Assembly: GCA_023384105.1 (NCBI GenBank)
Contig: JAHDXR010000013.1
Location: 52,232-116,231 of the forward strand
Reading direction: 5' to 3'
Length of the DNA stretch: 64,000 nt
From: Hyphomonadaceae bacterium
GTDB lineage: Bacteria; Pseudomonadota; Alphaproteobacteria; Caulobacterales; Aquidulcibacteraceae
Shown here piece by piece: positions 49,922 to 58,482 of this stretch (the first letter of the stretch is position 1; each line of letters starts with the position of its first letter). Both the position numbers and the translations under genes were made by a program. The notes beneath the pieces were generated by a model, which saw only the letters and a program-made list of their open reading frames with translations, did no database searches and was not told the DNA's origin.

Positions 49922-50506
49922 TCATTCCAAACGGAAGGGGATCACCATCCGGTGACGTGCTTCAGTTGGCGCGCCGTCCCGGCTCGCCGGAACCATCTGG
50001 TAGTCGCGCGAAATGCGAAGCGCCGCTTCGGCGAGCCCCCAATTGGCCGGGCTTTCCGACACCACGCTGCAGGCGAGCCGTCCGCTGGTCGCCACCAGGC
50101 AATCCAGCGTCACGCCGCCCTCGACGCCGCGCTCAAGCGCCCGGCGCGGATAATAGGCGGCAAGATCGCGCGGGCGACGCACCCAGCTCGGATCGGTGAT
50201 CACCGGCGGATCGGACGGCCCGGCGATGGCGATCTCGGTCGGCGTCGGCGGCGCGCTCTCCAGCGGCGGCGCGCTGTCGGTCAGGATGCTCTGGAAGAAG
50301 TTGGCGATCTGCCGCACCGGCGTCGACTGATCCGTTTGCGGCGGCGGTGGCGGCGGTTCGGTGATGGTCGCGATCGGCGCGTAGCCGTCGGGCGCGATGG
50401 TTTGCTGATGCACGAACCGCATCGTCAATGCGCCCAGCGCCGCCAGTCCGAGCAACGCAGCCGACGCCGCAAACGACGTTGCGCGTAAACCGATTGCATG
50501 CGCCAT
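49922..50506 (-). CDS. tonB: Energy transducer TonB (second copy)
   Basis: 194 residues from the ATG at 50506 with AGGGAGG upstream. An N-terminal membrane anchor (about 12-32), a proline-rich periplasmic spacer (TITEPPPPPPQTDQ) and the TonB C-terminal domain (YYPRRALERGVEGGVTLDCL, with a Cys pair in LDCLVATSGRLACSV) are seen. TonB passes energy from ExbB/ExbD to outer-membrane receptors. It follows the third exbD gene; the gap (50507-50625) repeats sequence seen upstream of that exbD, indicating duplication of an exbD-tonB unit. Confidence 0.9.
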   Translation of the reverse strand: MAHAIGLRATSFAASAALLGLAALGALTMRFVHQQTIAPDGYAPIATITEPPPPPPQTDQSTPVRQIANFFQSILTDSAPPLESAPPTPTEIAIAGPSDPPVITDPSWVRRPRDLAAYYPRRALERGVEGGVTLDCLVATSGRLACSVVSESPANWGLAEAALRISRDYQMVPASRDGAPTEARHRMVIPFRLE

Positions 50507-50625
50507 ATGCGCCTCCCTGATCACACACGGTCATTGCGCCGTGCTTGTGAGGGAAGCGTGCGCGCGCCGCGCATATGCGGCAATTCACACGCACGCGAGC
50601 GCGATCACGCTTGCGAGAGAAGCGT

Positions 50626-51093
50626 CTACGCGCCCTCCTCGGCAGTCTGCGCGAACAAGCCGACCTCCTCGAAACCCGCATGCTGAAGCGCGTCCAGCAC
50701 CGCCACGACGGCGCCGTAGGCGACACCCTGGTCTTGCGCGCGCACATAGATGCGCGCGTCCGCGCGCGCATCCGCTTCCGTCAGCGCAGCGTTGACGGCA
50801 AGCGCCCGCGCCGTCACCGCGCCCGCGAGCGCATCGAGCGTGTAAGCGTCTTCGCCGATATATAGTCCATAGCCGCCATCGACTGCGCGCAGGTCGACGA
50901 TGGTCGGAGGAATCGTCACCGGCGCCGGCGTGCTGCGGTTCGGCAATTCGAGCTGCAGATCGACTGTCGGCTTGGGCGCGGTGACCATGAAAATCACCAG
51001 CAGCACGAGCAGCACGTCGATGAACGGAATGACGTTCGGTTCGGCTTGCAGCGGGCGCGCCGCCCCGCCGCGCTTTGCCATCGTCGCCGCCAT
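50626..51093 (-). CDS. exbD: ExbD/TolR-type biopolymer transport protein (third copy)
   Basis: 155 residues. A single N-terminal membrane helix has the proton-carrying Asp26 in PNVIPFIDVLLVLLVIFM, followed by a periplasmic domain (DLQLELPNRSTPAPVTI, ARIYVRAQDQGVAYGAVVAV). The strong GAGGGAGG ribosome-binding site lies a few bases upstream. Separated from the first tonB by a terminator and 174 bases, so it may be expressed separately from the exbB operon; it has no exbB of its own and would have to share ExbB. Confidence 0.92.
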   Translation of the reverse strand: MAATMAKRGGAARPLQAEPNVIPFIDVLLVLLVIFMVTAPKPTVDLQLELPNRSTPAPVTIPPTIVDLRAVDGGYGLYIGEDAYTLDALAGAVTARALAVNAALTEADARADARIYVRAQDQGVAYGAVVAVLDALQHAGFEEVGLFAQTAEEGA

Positions 51094-51204
51094 GTTTTCC
51101 TCCCTCGCCGGCCTTGAGCCAGCAGAGGCAGGCTGCGCCCAAAGCGCCGCACACGGCCACTCACGCTCGTTTGAGCGCGATCACGCTTGCGAGATGACGC
51201 GCGC

Positions 51205-51243
51205 AAAACGAAAGCCGCGGGACGCTTTCGCATCCCGCGGCTT
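51205..51243 (-). terminator. Rho-independent terminator after the exbB-exbD-exbD-tonB operon
   Basis: Perfect 11-base stem AAGCCGCGGGA (51212-51222) with TCCCGCGGCTT (51233-51243) and a 10-base loop; on the minus strand it is followed by TTTCGTTTTG. It begins about 25 bases after the tonB stop. Confidence 0.85.
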
Positions 51244-51267
51244 CTGTTTCAGCTCCGCCGTGAGCGG

Positions 51268-51861
51268 TCAGCTCGCGACGTTGAACCGGATCGGCACGTT
51301 CACGCGCCCGCCCGACGTCGGCACGCCGTCACGCGTCGCCGGCGCCATGCGGAAGTGGCGCGAAATCCGCAACGCCGCGTCGCCGAAGCCCCAGCCCTGC
51401 GGGTCTTCCGACGTGACTGTGCAGGAAATGCGCCCGTCCGCGGCGACGATGCACGCGAGGTTGACCCGGCCTTCCTGACCGCGCTCGAGAGCGCGCTCCG
51501 GATAGTAGCGGGCGAAGTCGCGCCCCGTCGGCCGTTCAACCCATTGCGGGTTGGTGATGACCGAAGGCGTCGGCGGCGCCGGCGGCGGATCGACCGCCAC
51601 AGGGATCGGCGTCGGCGTCGGCGGCGCGGACAGATCCGGCGGCGGCACGCGCTGTTCGGGCGGCGGCGGCGGCGGCGGACGATCCGGCGGCGGCGGCGGT
51701 GGCGGCGGCGGTTTTTCCTTCTGTTCGATTTCGACTTTGACCGCTTCTTGGTCTTCGAACAGATCGGTGATGGTGCTGAACCGCTGCGTCAGGGCGAGCC
51801 ACACCACCATCGAGCAAATGAGCGCTGCGACCGCAAACGAGAAAAGGCGAAGGTTTAGCAT
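51268..51861 (-). CDS. tonB: Energy transducer TonB (first copy)
   Basis: 197 residues. An N-terminal membrane anchor (about 6-25) is followed by an acidic/basic linker and a striking proline tract (about 50-90, several runs of 7-9 prolines). The C-terminal domain has RYYPERALERGQEGRVNLAC, a Cys pair, and WGFGDAALRISRHFRM. It lies 6 bases after exbD and closes the exbB operon before the terminator. Its C-terminal domain is clearly related to that of the second copy. Confidence 0.93.
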   Translation of the reverse strand: MLNLRLFSFAVAALICSMVVWLALTQRFSTITDLFEDQEAVKVEIEQKEKPPPPPPPPPDRPPPPPPPEQRVPPPDLSAPPTPTPIPVAVDPPPAPPTPSVITNPQWVERPTGRDFARYYPERALERGQEGRVNLACIVAADGRISCTVTSEDPQGWGFGDAALRISRHFRMAPATRDGVPTSGGRVNVPIRFNVAS

Positions 51862-51867
51862 ATCGTC

Positions 51868-52350
51868 TTACCCTTCGCTCGCGAGTTCAGCAAAGATGCC
51901 CACCTTGGCGAAGCCTTCTTCCTGAAGCTGACTCATGACGTTGACGACGTTCCCGTAGGCCGTGCTCTGGTCGGCGCGCACGAAGATGCGCGCTTCGGCA
52001 TAGACGTCTTCGGGATTGAGCGCCGGGTTGTTGCGCACCGCATGCTGATAGGCGGCCTCTCCGAGCGTGGACAGCGTCACCACCTCCTCGTCGACATAGA
52101 CCGCGAGACCGGACGGGGTTTCACGGATGCCGATAATGGTCGGGTTCAGGCCCTGAAGCCGGATCGGAACCGGGTTCGGCGGCGGCAGGTCGACCCGGAT
52201 GTCGACGGTCGGGATCGGCGCCGTCACCATGAAGATGATCAGCAGCACGAGCAGGATGTCGATGAACGGGATGACGTTCGGATCGGAATTCGGCGCCATT
52301 TCGCGCCGCTTGCCGCCTCCGCCGCCGCTATCGGCTACTTTGGCTCCCAT
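51868..52350 (-). CDS. exbD: ExbD-type biopolymer transport protein (second copy)
   Basis: 160 residues with the membrane helix PNVIPFIDILLVLLIIFMVT carrying Asp31, and a periplasmic domain with AYVDE-like strands (GLAVYVDEEVVTL) and ARIFVRADQSTAYGNVVNVM. The start has GGAGGTAGG just upstream. It is 3 bases from the preceding exbD. Two successive exbD genes behind exbB are known from Xanthomonas-like Ton systems. Confidence 0.93.
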   Translation of the reverse strand: MGAKVADSGGGGGKRREMAPNSDPNVIPFIDILLVLLIIFMVTAPIPTVDIRVDLPPPNPVPIRLQGLNPTIIGIRETPSGLAVYVDEEVVTLSTLGEAAYQHAVRNNPALNPEDVYAEARIFVRADQSTAYGNVVNVMSQLQEEGFAKVGIFAELASEG

Positions 52351-52353
52351 GAC

Positions 52354-52830
52354 CTACCTCCGCCGATCTTCGGCGACGAGGCCGATCTTGGTGAAGCCCT
52401 TGTCCTGCAAGCGGTTCATCACCCGCACCACGTTTCGATAAGGGAGAGTGGAATCGGCGCGGATATAGATTCGCTGATCCCGGATCTCGAAGTCGTCGTT
52501 GGCGATCGACGGCGAATTGACCTTCACCGCCTCGTAGGTGCGCTCGCCAAGTTCTTCGATGGAGACGGCGTCGTTCATCACGAACACCTGTACGCCCCCA
52601 TCGGAAGTCTGGTTGACCGACACCCACGTCGGACGCGGCGGCCGCTTCGACGGCTCGATCTTGGCTGACGGCATGTCAACCTGGATATCGACGCTGGAGA
52701 TCGGCGCGGCGATCATGAAGATGATCAGCAGCACGAGCATGACGTCGATAAACGGGATGACGTTCGGATCGGCGGTGACGTCTGCACGCCCACGCTTTCC
52801 GCCGCCGCCGGTGGATATTTTACCCGCCAT
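52354..52830 (-). CDS. exbD: ExbD-type biopolymer transport protein (first copy)
   Basis: 158 residues with Asp29 in PNVIPFIDVMLVLLIIFMIA and the periplasmic domain QRIYIRADSTLPYRNVVRVM. The ribosome-binding site GGAGGAACC precedes the ATG. It lies 26 bases after exbB, and is probably the ExbD subunit that assembles with ExbB as the proton channel; the stoichiometry with the second copy is unknown. Confidence 0.93.
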   Translation of the reverse strand: MAGKISTGGGGKRGRADVTADPNVIPFIDVMLVLLIIFMIAAPISSVDIQVDMPSAKIEPSKRPPRPTWVSVNQTSDGGVQVFVMNDAVSIEELGERTYEAVKVNSPSIANDDFEIRDQRIYIRADSTLPYRNVVRVMNRLQDKGFTKIGLVAEDRRR

Positions 52831-52856
52831 GGCGGTTCCTCCGATGGTTCAAAGCC

Positions 52857-53714
52857 TCAGCCCGCGCGACGATCCATGTCGCGAGAAACGAGCGCGATGA
52901 ACTCAGCGGCGAAGTCGTCGAGCTTCGTGCCTTGCTTGGAGATTTGCTTGGCGGCGAAGTTGTAGATCAGCACCGCCGGAATAGCGGCGGCGAGACCGGC
53001 GGCCGTGGCGAGCAGGGCGCCGGCGATGCCCGGCGCGACGACGGCCAGCGAGGTGGTCTGCGTCTTGGCGATGCCGACGAAGGCCACCATGATGCCCCAC
53101 ACCGTGCCGAACAGGCCGATGAACGGAGCGTTCGCGCCGATCGAGGCGAGGAAGGTCATCGACGAGCCGAGGTCGTCCAGGTGTTCGTTCTGGCGGGTGG
53201 CCATCGCCGACGAAACGCGCTGCATCGTGTGGTCGCGCGCGTCGCGCATGGTGTAGAGGCCGAGATCCTGCGTGCGGCGGACTTCCGCCATGCCGGCGTC
53301 GAACATCGACTTGATGCCCGAGTTCGGCAGCTTGCGGACGATCGACTCGGCTTCTTCAACCGAGTTGGCCTTGCGAAACGCCGCGAGGAAGTCCTTCGTC
53401 TGCTTCGAGGCCTTGCGCATGACGTAAACCTTCTCGAACAGCAGCGCGACCGCATACACGGCGCAGAGTCCGAGGATGAGCATGACGCCCATTTCGACGG
53501 CGTTGAGGTGCTGGAACAGCTCGATCATCGAGACTTCGGAGTGCCCTGCCGCATCGGCCTGGGCTTCCGCGCCGCGCGCCTGAGCGGCTGCGCGCTCGGC
53601 TTCGCTCAGCGACGGAGTGGCTGGCGCTGCGCCTTCAGCAGGCGTCTCGCCCGGTTGGGCCGCAGGAGCGGCGCCTTGCTGAGCGAACGTCAGCAGCGAA
53701 TTCATCAACGTCAT
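52857..53714 (-). CDS. exbB: ExbB/TolQ-type proton channel subunit
   Basis: 285 residues from the ATG at 53714. There is an unusual N-terminal Ala/Pro/Glu-rich periplasmic-type extension (about 12-60), then three membrane helices (about 70-90, 185-210, 228-255) with the conserved blocks [20 protein letters not shown] and [20 protein letters not shown]. It forms the pentameric channel energising TonB. First gene of the operon. No second exbB accompanies the downstream exbD-tonB pair. Confidence 0.94.
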   Translation of the reverse strand: MTLMNSLLTFAQQGAAPAAQPGETPAEGAAPATPSLSEAERAAAQARGAEAQADAAGHSEVSMIELFQHLNAVEMGVMLILGLCAVYAVALLFEKVYVMRKASKQTKDFLAAFRKANSVEEAESIVRKLPNSGIKSMFDAGMAEVRRTQDLGLYTMRDARDHTMQRVSSAMATRQNEHLDDLGSSMTFLASIGANAPFIGLFGTVWGIMVAFVGIAKTQTTSLAVVAPGIAGALLATAAGLAAAIPAVLIYNFAAKQISKQGTKLDDFAAEFIALVSRDMDRRAG

Positions 53715-54123
53715 GGTCTGCCCTTCTGCCTGCCCTGTCACCGGTTCGCCGAGCGCGTCCTTAGAACTCGCGCCTTGAAACCGCGGGTTGAAAAACTCTA
53801 TTACTGTTTGGCGATTGGAAGCGGCTGACCGGGGCCCGGCCCTTCACGCATCCTCCCACCGACTCCGACGGATCGCCGCTTCGCGGTCTTTTGTCCCCTC
53901 GGCTGGAACGACTAGCCTAAATTTTCGGAAACGAAGTTCTTGTCAACGTCTCCCACGCAGTAAGCGATCCAAAAGACCGCCCTGCCCCCAAGTCCGCCTA
54001 CTGCACTGATCTGGCTGGAGGCTTCAACCAAAACTTTCGTGATCGTCATACGTTCCGCCACGGCGCCTTGACTATCGCGCCGCGCCGGCCCAGCGCGCCA
54101 CTCACGAATACAGGAGCGAAACC
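53715..54123. other. Intergenic region between exbB and bolA without a recognisable gene
   Basis: The 409-base stretch must hold the divergent promoters for exbB (minus) and bolA (plus). I see no convincing protein frame; the open frames here have shadow-like compositions. No clear Fur, RirA or Irr box was found by eye. AT-richer patches at about 53790-53815 and 53915-53935 are the most promoter-like parts. Confidence 0.5.
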
Positions 54124-54354
54124 ATGGCGATCGCCGCCGACCAGCTGGAGGCCCTGCTCCGGCAGGCCTTTCCCGACGCCGATATCCACATCCAGGACCT
54201 GGCCGGCGACGGGGACCATTACCGGGCGGTGATCCGCGCCGCCGCGTTCGCGGGCAAGTCGCGGGTGGCCCAGCACCAGATGGTTTACGCCGCGCTCCAG
54301 GGCCGCATGGGCGGCGAGCTGCACGCCCTGGCCCTCGACACCGGGCCGAAATAG
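54124..54354 (+). CDS. bolA: BolA family protein
   Basis: 76 residues with the BolA fold pattern: LEALLRQAFPDADIHIQDLA, a GDHYRAVIRAAAFAGKSRVA segment and HQMVYAALQGRMGGELHALA, including the conserved His of QHQMVY. BolA proteins bind monothiol glutaredoxins through a shared [2Fe-2S] cluster; grxD follows 114 bases downstream, fitting that partnership. AGGAGCG lies just before the ATG. Confidence 0.93.
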   Translation: MAIAADQLEALLRQAFPDADIHIQDLAGDGDHYRAVIRAAAFAGKSRVAQHQMVYAALQGRMGGELHALALDTGPK

Positions 54355-54432
54355 GGGCTGGGGACTGGGGATTAGGGATTGCCTGCGCCAGCGCCGCTAT
54401 GCACCGGCCCAATCCCTAGTCCCCAGCCCCGC
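54355..54432. repeat. Inverted repeat between bolA and grxD
   Basis: GGGGCTGGGGACTGGGGATT followed by AGGGATTG at the left, and CAATCCCTAGTCCCCAGCCCC at the right, give an inverted pair with a 28-base loop. The make-up recalls the family C palindrome at 22519-22592 but differs in detail. It may modulate read-through from bolA to grxD. Confidence 0.75.
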
Positions 54433-54468
54433 ATTGCACTTCAACAGCCGGACGCCTATCTCGCGGCC

Positions 54469-54795
<327 letters not shown>

Positions 54796-54803
54796 GTCGG
54801 CGG

Positions 54804-55802
54804 TCAATAGTCAGTAGGCTCTACTGACTTACCATCCGGCCGCGACATCACGGCTAGGTCCAGCTTCACCATCGTCCCGTTGCGCAGCACGTCGAGCGTC
54901 ACTTTGCGCCCGATGCGCTCGCGCGTGAGCAGCTTGTGCACGGCGTCCACGGTCGGCGTCGGCGCGCCGTCGAGCTTCAGCACCACGTCGCCGACCTGCA
55001 GCCCGGCCAGGGCCGCCGGCCCGCCGCTCGACACCGCCGCCACCAGCACGCCGCTTTCCACCTCCAGCCCGAGCCGGCGCACCAGCGCGCGCGACAATTC
55101 CTGCGACTGCCCGGCGATCCCGAACCAGCCCCGCGTCACCCGGCCGTCGCGCATCAGGTCGGGGATGATCGATTTGGCGGTGTTGCTCGGCACCGCAAAG
55201 CAGATGCCTTGCGCGCCGCCGATAATGGCGGTGTTGACGCCCACCACGGCGCCGTGCGCGTCGACCAGCGCCCCGCCCGAATTGCCCGGATTGAGCGCCG
55301 CGTCGGTCTGGATCACGTCTTCGATCAGCCGCCCGCTTTCGCCGCGCAGCGTCCGCCGCAGCGCCGAGATCACGCCGACCGTCACCGTCGCCTGCAAGCC
55401 CAGCGGGTTGCCGATCGCGATCGAGAGCTCGCCAACCTTCAGCGCATCGGAATCGCCCAGCTCCGCGGCGGGGTGGCCGCGCCCATTGAGCCGCAGCAGC
55501 GCCAAGTCCGTATCGGGGTCCGTGCCGACGATCTCGGCCGCGGCGACGCTGCCGTCATGCAACACGCCCTCGACGCGGCCCGCGCCGCGCACGACGTGGT
55601 TGTTGGTGAGCGCATAGCCGTCCGGCGAGATGATCACGCCGGAGCCGGCGCCGTCATAGAGATCTCGCATCCGGCTCGTGCGCCTCACGCCGATCACCGC
55701 GGGGCCGATCTCGTCGACCACCCGGATCACCGTTTCCGAAAAGCCGTCTCGCGGGCCGCGCCGGCGCGGCGCCGAGACGAACGTCTGCTTGCGACCGAAC
55801 AT
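54804..55802 (-). CDS. HtrA/DegS-like trypsin-family protease with one PDZ domain
   Basis: 332 residues from the ATG at 55802 (an ATG at 55850 would add 16). Catalytic triad His69 (LTNNHVV), Asp99 (DTDLALL) and Ser175 (NPGNSGGAL), then one PDZ domain (about 235-320, GGPAALAGLQVGDVVLKLDG). No signal peptide or membrane anchor is evident, so it may be cytoplasmic or exported by another route, unlike the DegP at 3873-5378. It is convergent with grxD (9-base gap). Confidence 0.88.
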   Translation of the reverse strand: MFGRKQTFVSAPRRRGPRDGFSETVIRVVDEIGPAVIGVRRTSRMRDLYDGAGSGVIISPDGYALTNNHVVRGAGRVEGVLHDGSVAAAEIVGTDPDTDLALLRLNGRGHPAAELGDSDALKVGELSIAIGNPLGLQATVTVGVISALRRTLRGESGRLIEDVIQTDAALNPGNSGGALVDAHGAVVGVNTAIIGGAQGICFAVPSNTAKSIIPDLMRDGRVTRGWFGIAGQSQELSRALVRRLGLEVESGVLVAAVSSGGPAALAGLQVGDVVLKLDGAPTPTVDAVHKLLTRERIGRKVTLDVLRNGTMVKLDLAVMSRPDGKSVEPTDY

Positions 55803-55880
55803 GGCCAGACACGTAGGAAGCGCTGCTTTGCGGCGCCAGAGCGCTTCCAACCCGCCCCGCTCTGACCTAAAGCCGGACCC

Positions 55881-56522
55881 ATGGACGCTTCCCCGGACCG
55901 CCGGTTCAACCTCTTCGCCTGGCTCAGAAATTCGTTCCTGAGCGGCGTGGCGCTGGTGCTGCCGTTCGTGGTCACGATTTCGGTGATCTGGCTGTTCGTC
56001 AGCTTCATCGACAACAACGTCGAGCCGCTGGTGCCCGACACGCTGGCGTTCCTGAAGTCCTTCCCGGGCGGGGGCCTGCTGCTGGCGCTGGCGACGCTGA
56101 CTCTGGTCGGGGCGCTCGCGGGCAATCTGGTCGGCCGCTGGATCGTCGACATGGGCGACCGCGCCATCGCCAACCTGCCGCTGGTGCGCTCGATCTATGG
56201 CGGCGCGAAGCAGGTGTTCAAGCAGGTCGCCGCGCCGGAGCGCACCTCGTTCAAGCAGGCCGTGCTGGTCGAATTCCCGCTGCCCGGCTCGTACGCCATC
56301 GGCTTCATCACCAACGAAAACACCGCCGAGGTCGTCAGCGACATCGGCGAAGAGCTGGTGGCGATCTACGTGCCCCAGGCGCCAATCCCCACCTCAGGCT
56401 TCCTCCTCTATCTGCCGCGCACCGCCTTCAAGCCGATCTCGATTTCGCCGGACGAAGCCCTGAAACGCGTGATCTCGCTCGGCATCATCCGCAAGGAAGA
56501 CGGCCTGCCCCTGGGCAAATAG
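55881..56522 (+). CDS. DUF502 family membrane protein
   Basis: 213 residues. Two membrane helices (about 17-43 and 64-88) are followed by the DUF502 core ANLPLVRSIYGGAKQVFKQV, VLVEFPLPGSYAIGFITNEN and TSGFLLYLPRTAFKPISISP. The family is widespread in bacteria, with no agreed function. It starts divergently from the HtrA-like gene (78-base gap). Confidence 0.92.
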   Translation: MDASPDRRFNLFAWLRNSFLSGVALVLPFVVTISVIWLFVSFIDNNVEPLVPDTLAFLKSFPGGGLLLALATLTLVGALAGNLVGRWIVDMGDRAIANLPLVRSIYGGAKQVFKQVAAPERTSFKQAVLVEFPLPGSYAIGFITNENTAEVVSDIGEELVAIYVPQAPIPTSGFLLYLPRTAFKPISISPDEALKRVISLGIIRKEDGLPLGK

Positions 56523-56655
56523 CTCTGGACCGCCGGCGTCCCGCCGGCCCGCGCATTCGTTTGCAGGTTACACGCGCCGTTTGCGTTTCGCTCATTTCAT
56601 CCTGATGCGGACGAGAAACGGAGACGCGGCATGCCGGCTGGAAGCCGGCGCCCCC
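56523..56655. repeat. Family A palindrome arm and diverged partner after DUF502
   Basis: Left arm 56523-56548 reads CTCTGGACCGCCGGCGTC then CCGCCGGC and begins at the DUF502 stop; a diverged inverted partner with GCATGCCGGCTGGAAGCCGG lies at 56629-56655. About 80 unrelated bases separate them. The gap 56523-56714 (192 bases) contains no gene and lies between convergent genes. Confidence 0.75.
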
Positions 56656-56714
56656 GTTTCATCCTGCACATGAGGATGGGAAGCTGAACGCTGCGAGCCG
56701 GCGGGGCCATAGGC

Positions 56715-57539
56715 TCACACGATCTTAAAATCCCCCGCCTTCCAGCTCCTCGCCGGATACTGCGGATTCATCTCTTCCAGCGCGCCGTGCACGATTGCGG
56801 CGATGATGGCGTTGCGCCGCCACTTCTTGTCGGCCGGGATCACGCGCCACGGCGCGTGCTTGGTGGAGCAGCGATCCAACAAGGCCTCGTACGCCGCCTG
56901 ATACTCGTCCCACAGCAAGCGGTCTTCGAGATCGCCGGGATTGAACTTCCAGTGCTTGGCGGGGTCGTCGAGCCGTTCCTGCAGGCGCTGGCGCTGCTCG
57001 TCCTTCGAAATGTGCAGCATGAATTTGAGGATGGTCACGCCGTTCTGCACCAGATGCTTCTCGAACGCGTTGATCTGTTCGTAGCGCTGCTCGATCAGCT
57101 CCGCCGGCGCGAGCTTGCGCACCTTCACGACCAGCACGTCCTCATAGTGCGAACGGTTGAAGATGCCGATCATGCCCTTCTTCGGCATCGCCTTGTGCAC
57201 GCGCCAGAGATAGTCGTGCGCCAGTTCCTCCTCGCTCGGCCGCCCGAACGGCGTGACGACGACGCCCAGCGGTCCGCACGCGTTGAACACGCCGCGCACC
57301 GTGCCGTCCTTGCCCGAGGTGTCGATGCCCTGCAGCACGACCAGAAGCGCCCGCTCGCCCTCGGCCCACAGCCTGTCCTGCAGCACGTTGATCTCGGCGG
57401 CGCAGCGGTCGAGGCTCCGCTTCGCCTCGTCCTTGTCCGGAAACAGATCGTCGCGCACCGTGTCGCGCTTCTTGAGCGCCGGCGTCTTGCCCGGCTCGAC
57501 GCGCACCGCCTCGTCGATCGCCTTCCAATCGTGCGCCAT
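56715..57539 (-). CDS. ppk2: Polyphosphate kinase 2 family protein
   Basis: 274 residues from the ATG at 57539, with GGAGG six bases upstream; an ATG six bases earlier sits too close to that site. PPK2 enzymes use polyphosphate to phosphorylate nucleotides. Walker A GIDTSGKDGT (71-80), the lid/Walker B region FNRSHYEDVLVVKV and the arginine-rich lid are present; the C-terminus WRRNAIIAAIVHGALEEMNP is standard. Single-domain form; nucleotide preference (mono- or diphosphate) cannot be told. Confidence 0.93.
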   Translation of the reverse strand: MAHDWKAIDEAVRVEPGKTPALKKRDTVRDDLFPDKDEAKRSLDRCAAEINVLQDRLWAEGERALLVVLQGIDTSGKDGTVRGVFNACGPLGVVVTPFGRPSEEELAHDYLWRVHKAMPKKGMIGIFNRSHYEDVLVVKVRKLAPAELIEQRYEQINAFEKHLVQNGVTILKFMLHISKDEQRQRLQERLDDPAKHWKFNPGDLEDRLLWDEYQAAYEALLDRCSTKHAPWRVIPADKKWRRNAIIAAIVHGALEEMNPQYPARSWKAGDFKIV

Positions 57540-57558
57540 GCTCATCCTCCCGGCGCGT

Positions 57559-58419
57559 TCAAGCGAACACGACCGTCTTATTGCCGGTTATCACGACGCG
57601 CCGCTCCAGATGCCAGCGCACCGCCCGCGCCAGCACCTGGCTTTCCACGTCGCGGCCGATCTCGACCAGGTCCTTCGGCGCATGGTGATGCGCCACCCGG
57701 CTCACCGCCTGCTCGATGATCGGGCCTTCGTCCAGATCGGGCGTCACATAATGGGCCGTCGCGCCGATGATCTTCACGCCGCGCGCATGCGCCTGCGAGT
57801 AGGGCTCGGCGCCCTTGAAGCTCGGCAGGAACGAATGGTGGATGTTGATGCAGCGTCCGGCGAGCTTCGCGCACGTCTGCGGCGTCAGCACCTGCATGTA
57901 GCGCGCCAGCACCAGCAGCTCCGCGCCGGCCTCCTCCATGACCGCCAGCATCCGCGCCTCGGCGTCGGCTTTGGCCGCCGGCGCCACCGGAATATGGTGA
58001 TAGGGCTTGTCGCGCCAGCGCGCGAACGGCTCCATGTCCGGATGGTTCGAGACGATCGCGGCGATCTCGCCGCCGAGCCATCCGGTCTGCTCGCGGTGCA
58101 TCAGATCGTAGAGGCAGTGGCCGATCTTCGATACCGCCACCACGATCCGCGGCCGCTCCGCCAGGTCGTGGATACGCCATTCCATGGCGAAGCGCTGCGC
58201 GATCGGCGCAAACGCCGCGCGCAGCTCGGCGACGTCGACCGCCCCGCCGTTTCGCTTGGCGAAGGCCGTGCGCATGAAGAAGAAGTCGTGCGGCAGATCG
58301 TGGAACTGGTCGCTCTCTTCGATCGAGAACGCACGCTCGGCAAGGAAGCCCGCCACCGCGGCGACAATGCCGACGGCGTCTGGGCATTGAAGCGTCAAGA
58401 TGAAGCGGCCGTGGTTCAT
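57559..58419 (-). CDS. purU: Formyltetrahydrofolate deformylase
   Basis: 286 residues. An N-terminal ACT domain (RFILTLQCPDAVGIVAAVAG) is followed by a formyl-transferase-like catalytic domain with PVAPAAKADAEAR, MQVLTPQTCAKLAGRCINIH, the HHSFLPSFKGAEPY block, and the catalytic Asp in LDEGPIIEQ. PurU hydrolyses 10-formyl-THF to formate for purine synthesis and one-carbon balance. It follows rpsD and its terminator, and is 19 bases upstream of ppk2. Confidence 0.95.
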   Translation of the reverse strand: MNHGRFILTLQCPDAVGIVAAVAGFLAERAFSIEESDQFHDLPHDFFFMRTAFAKRNGGAVDVAELRAAFAPIAQRFAMEWRIHDLAERPRIVVAVSKIGHCLYDLMHREQTGWLGGEIAAIVSNHPDMEPFARWRDKPYHHIPVAPAAKADAEARMLAVMEEAGAELLVLARYMQVLTPQTCAKLAGRCINIHHSFLPSFKGAEPYSQAHARGVKIIGATAHYVTPDLDEGPIIEQAVSRVAHHHAPKDLVEIGRDVESQVLARAVRWHLERRVVITGNKTVVFA

Positions 58420-58430
58420 AGGGGCAAACG

Positions 58431-58458
58431 AAAAGGCCTCCCGTCTCCGGGAGGCCTT
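58431..58458 (-). terminator. Rho-independent terminator after rpsD
   Basis: Eleven-base stem AAGGCCTCCCG (58433-58443) with CGGGAGGCCTT (58448-58458) and a 4-base loop; on the minus strand it ends in TTTTCG. It begins about 25 bases after the rpsD stop and lies just before the purU start. Confidence 0.88.
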
Positions 58459-58482
58459 CGATCTTAGCCTGTCGCGCAGCCG

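Noticed and set aside
53912..54412. 166-codon minus-strand frame over bolA and its upstream region
   Set aside because: Pro/Arg/Gly-rich shadow crossing the bolA gene; bolA on the plus strand is clear.
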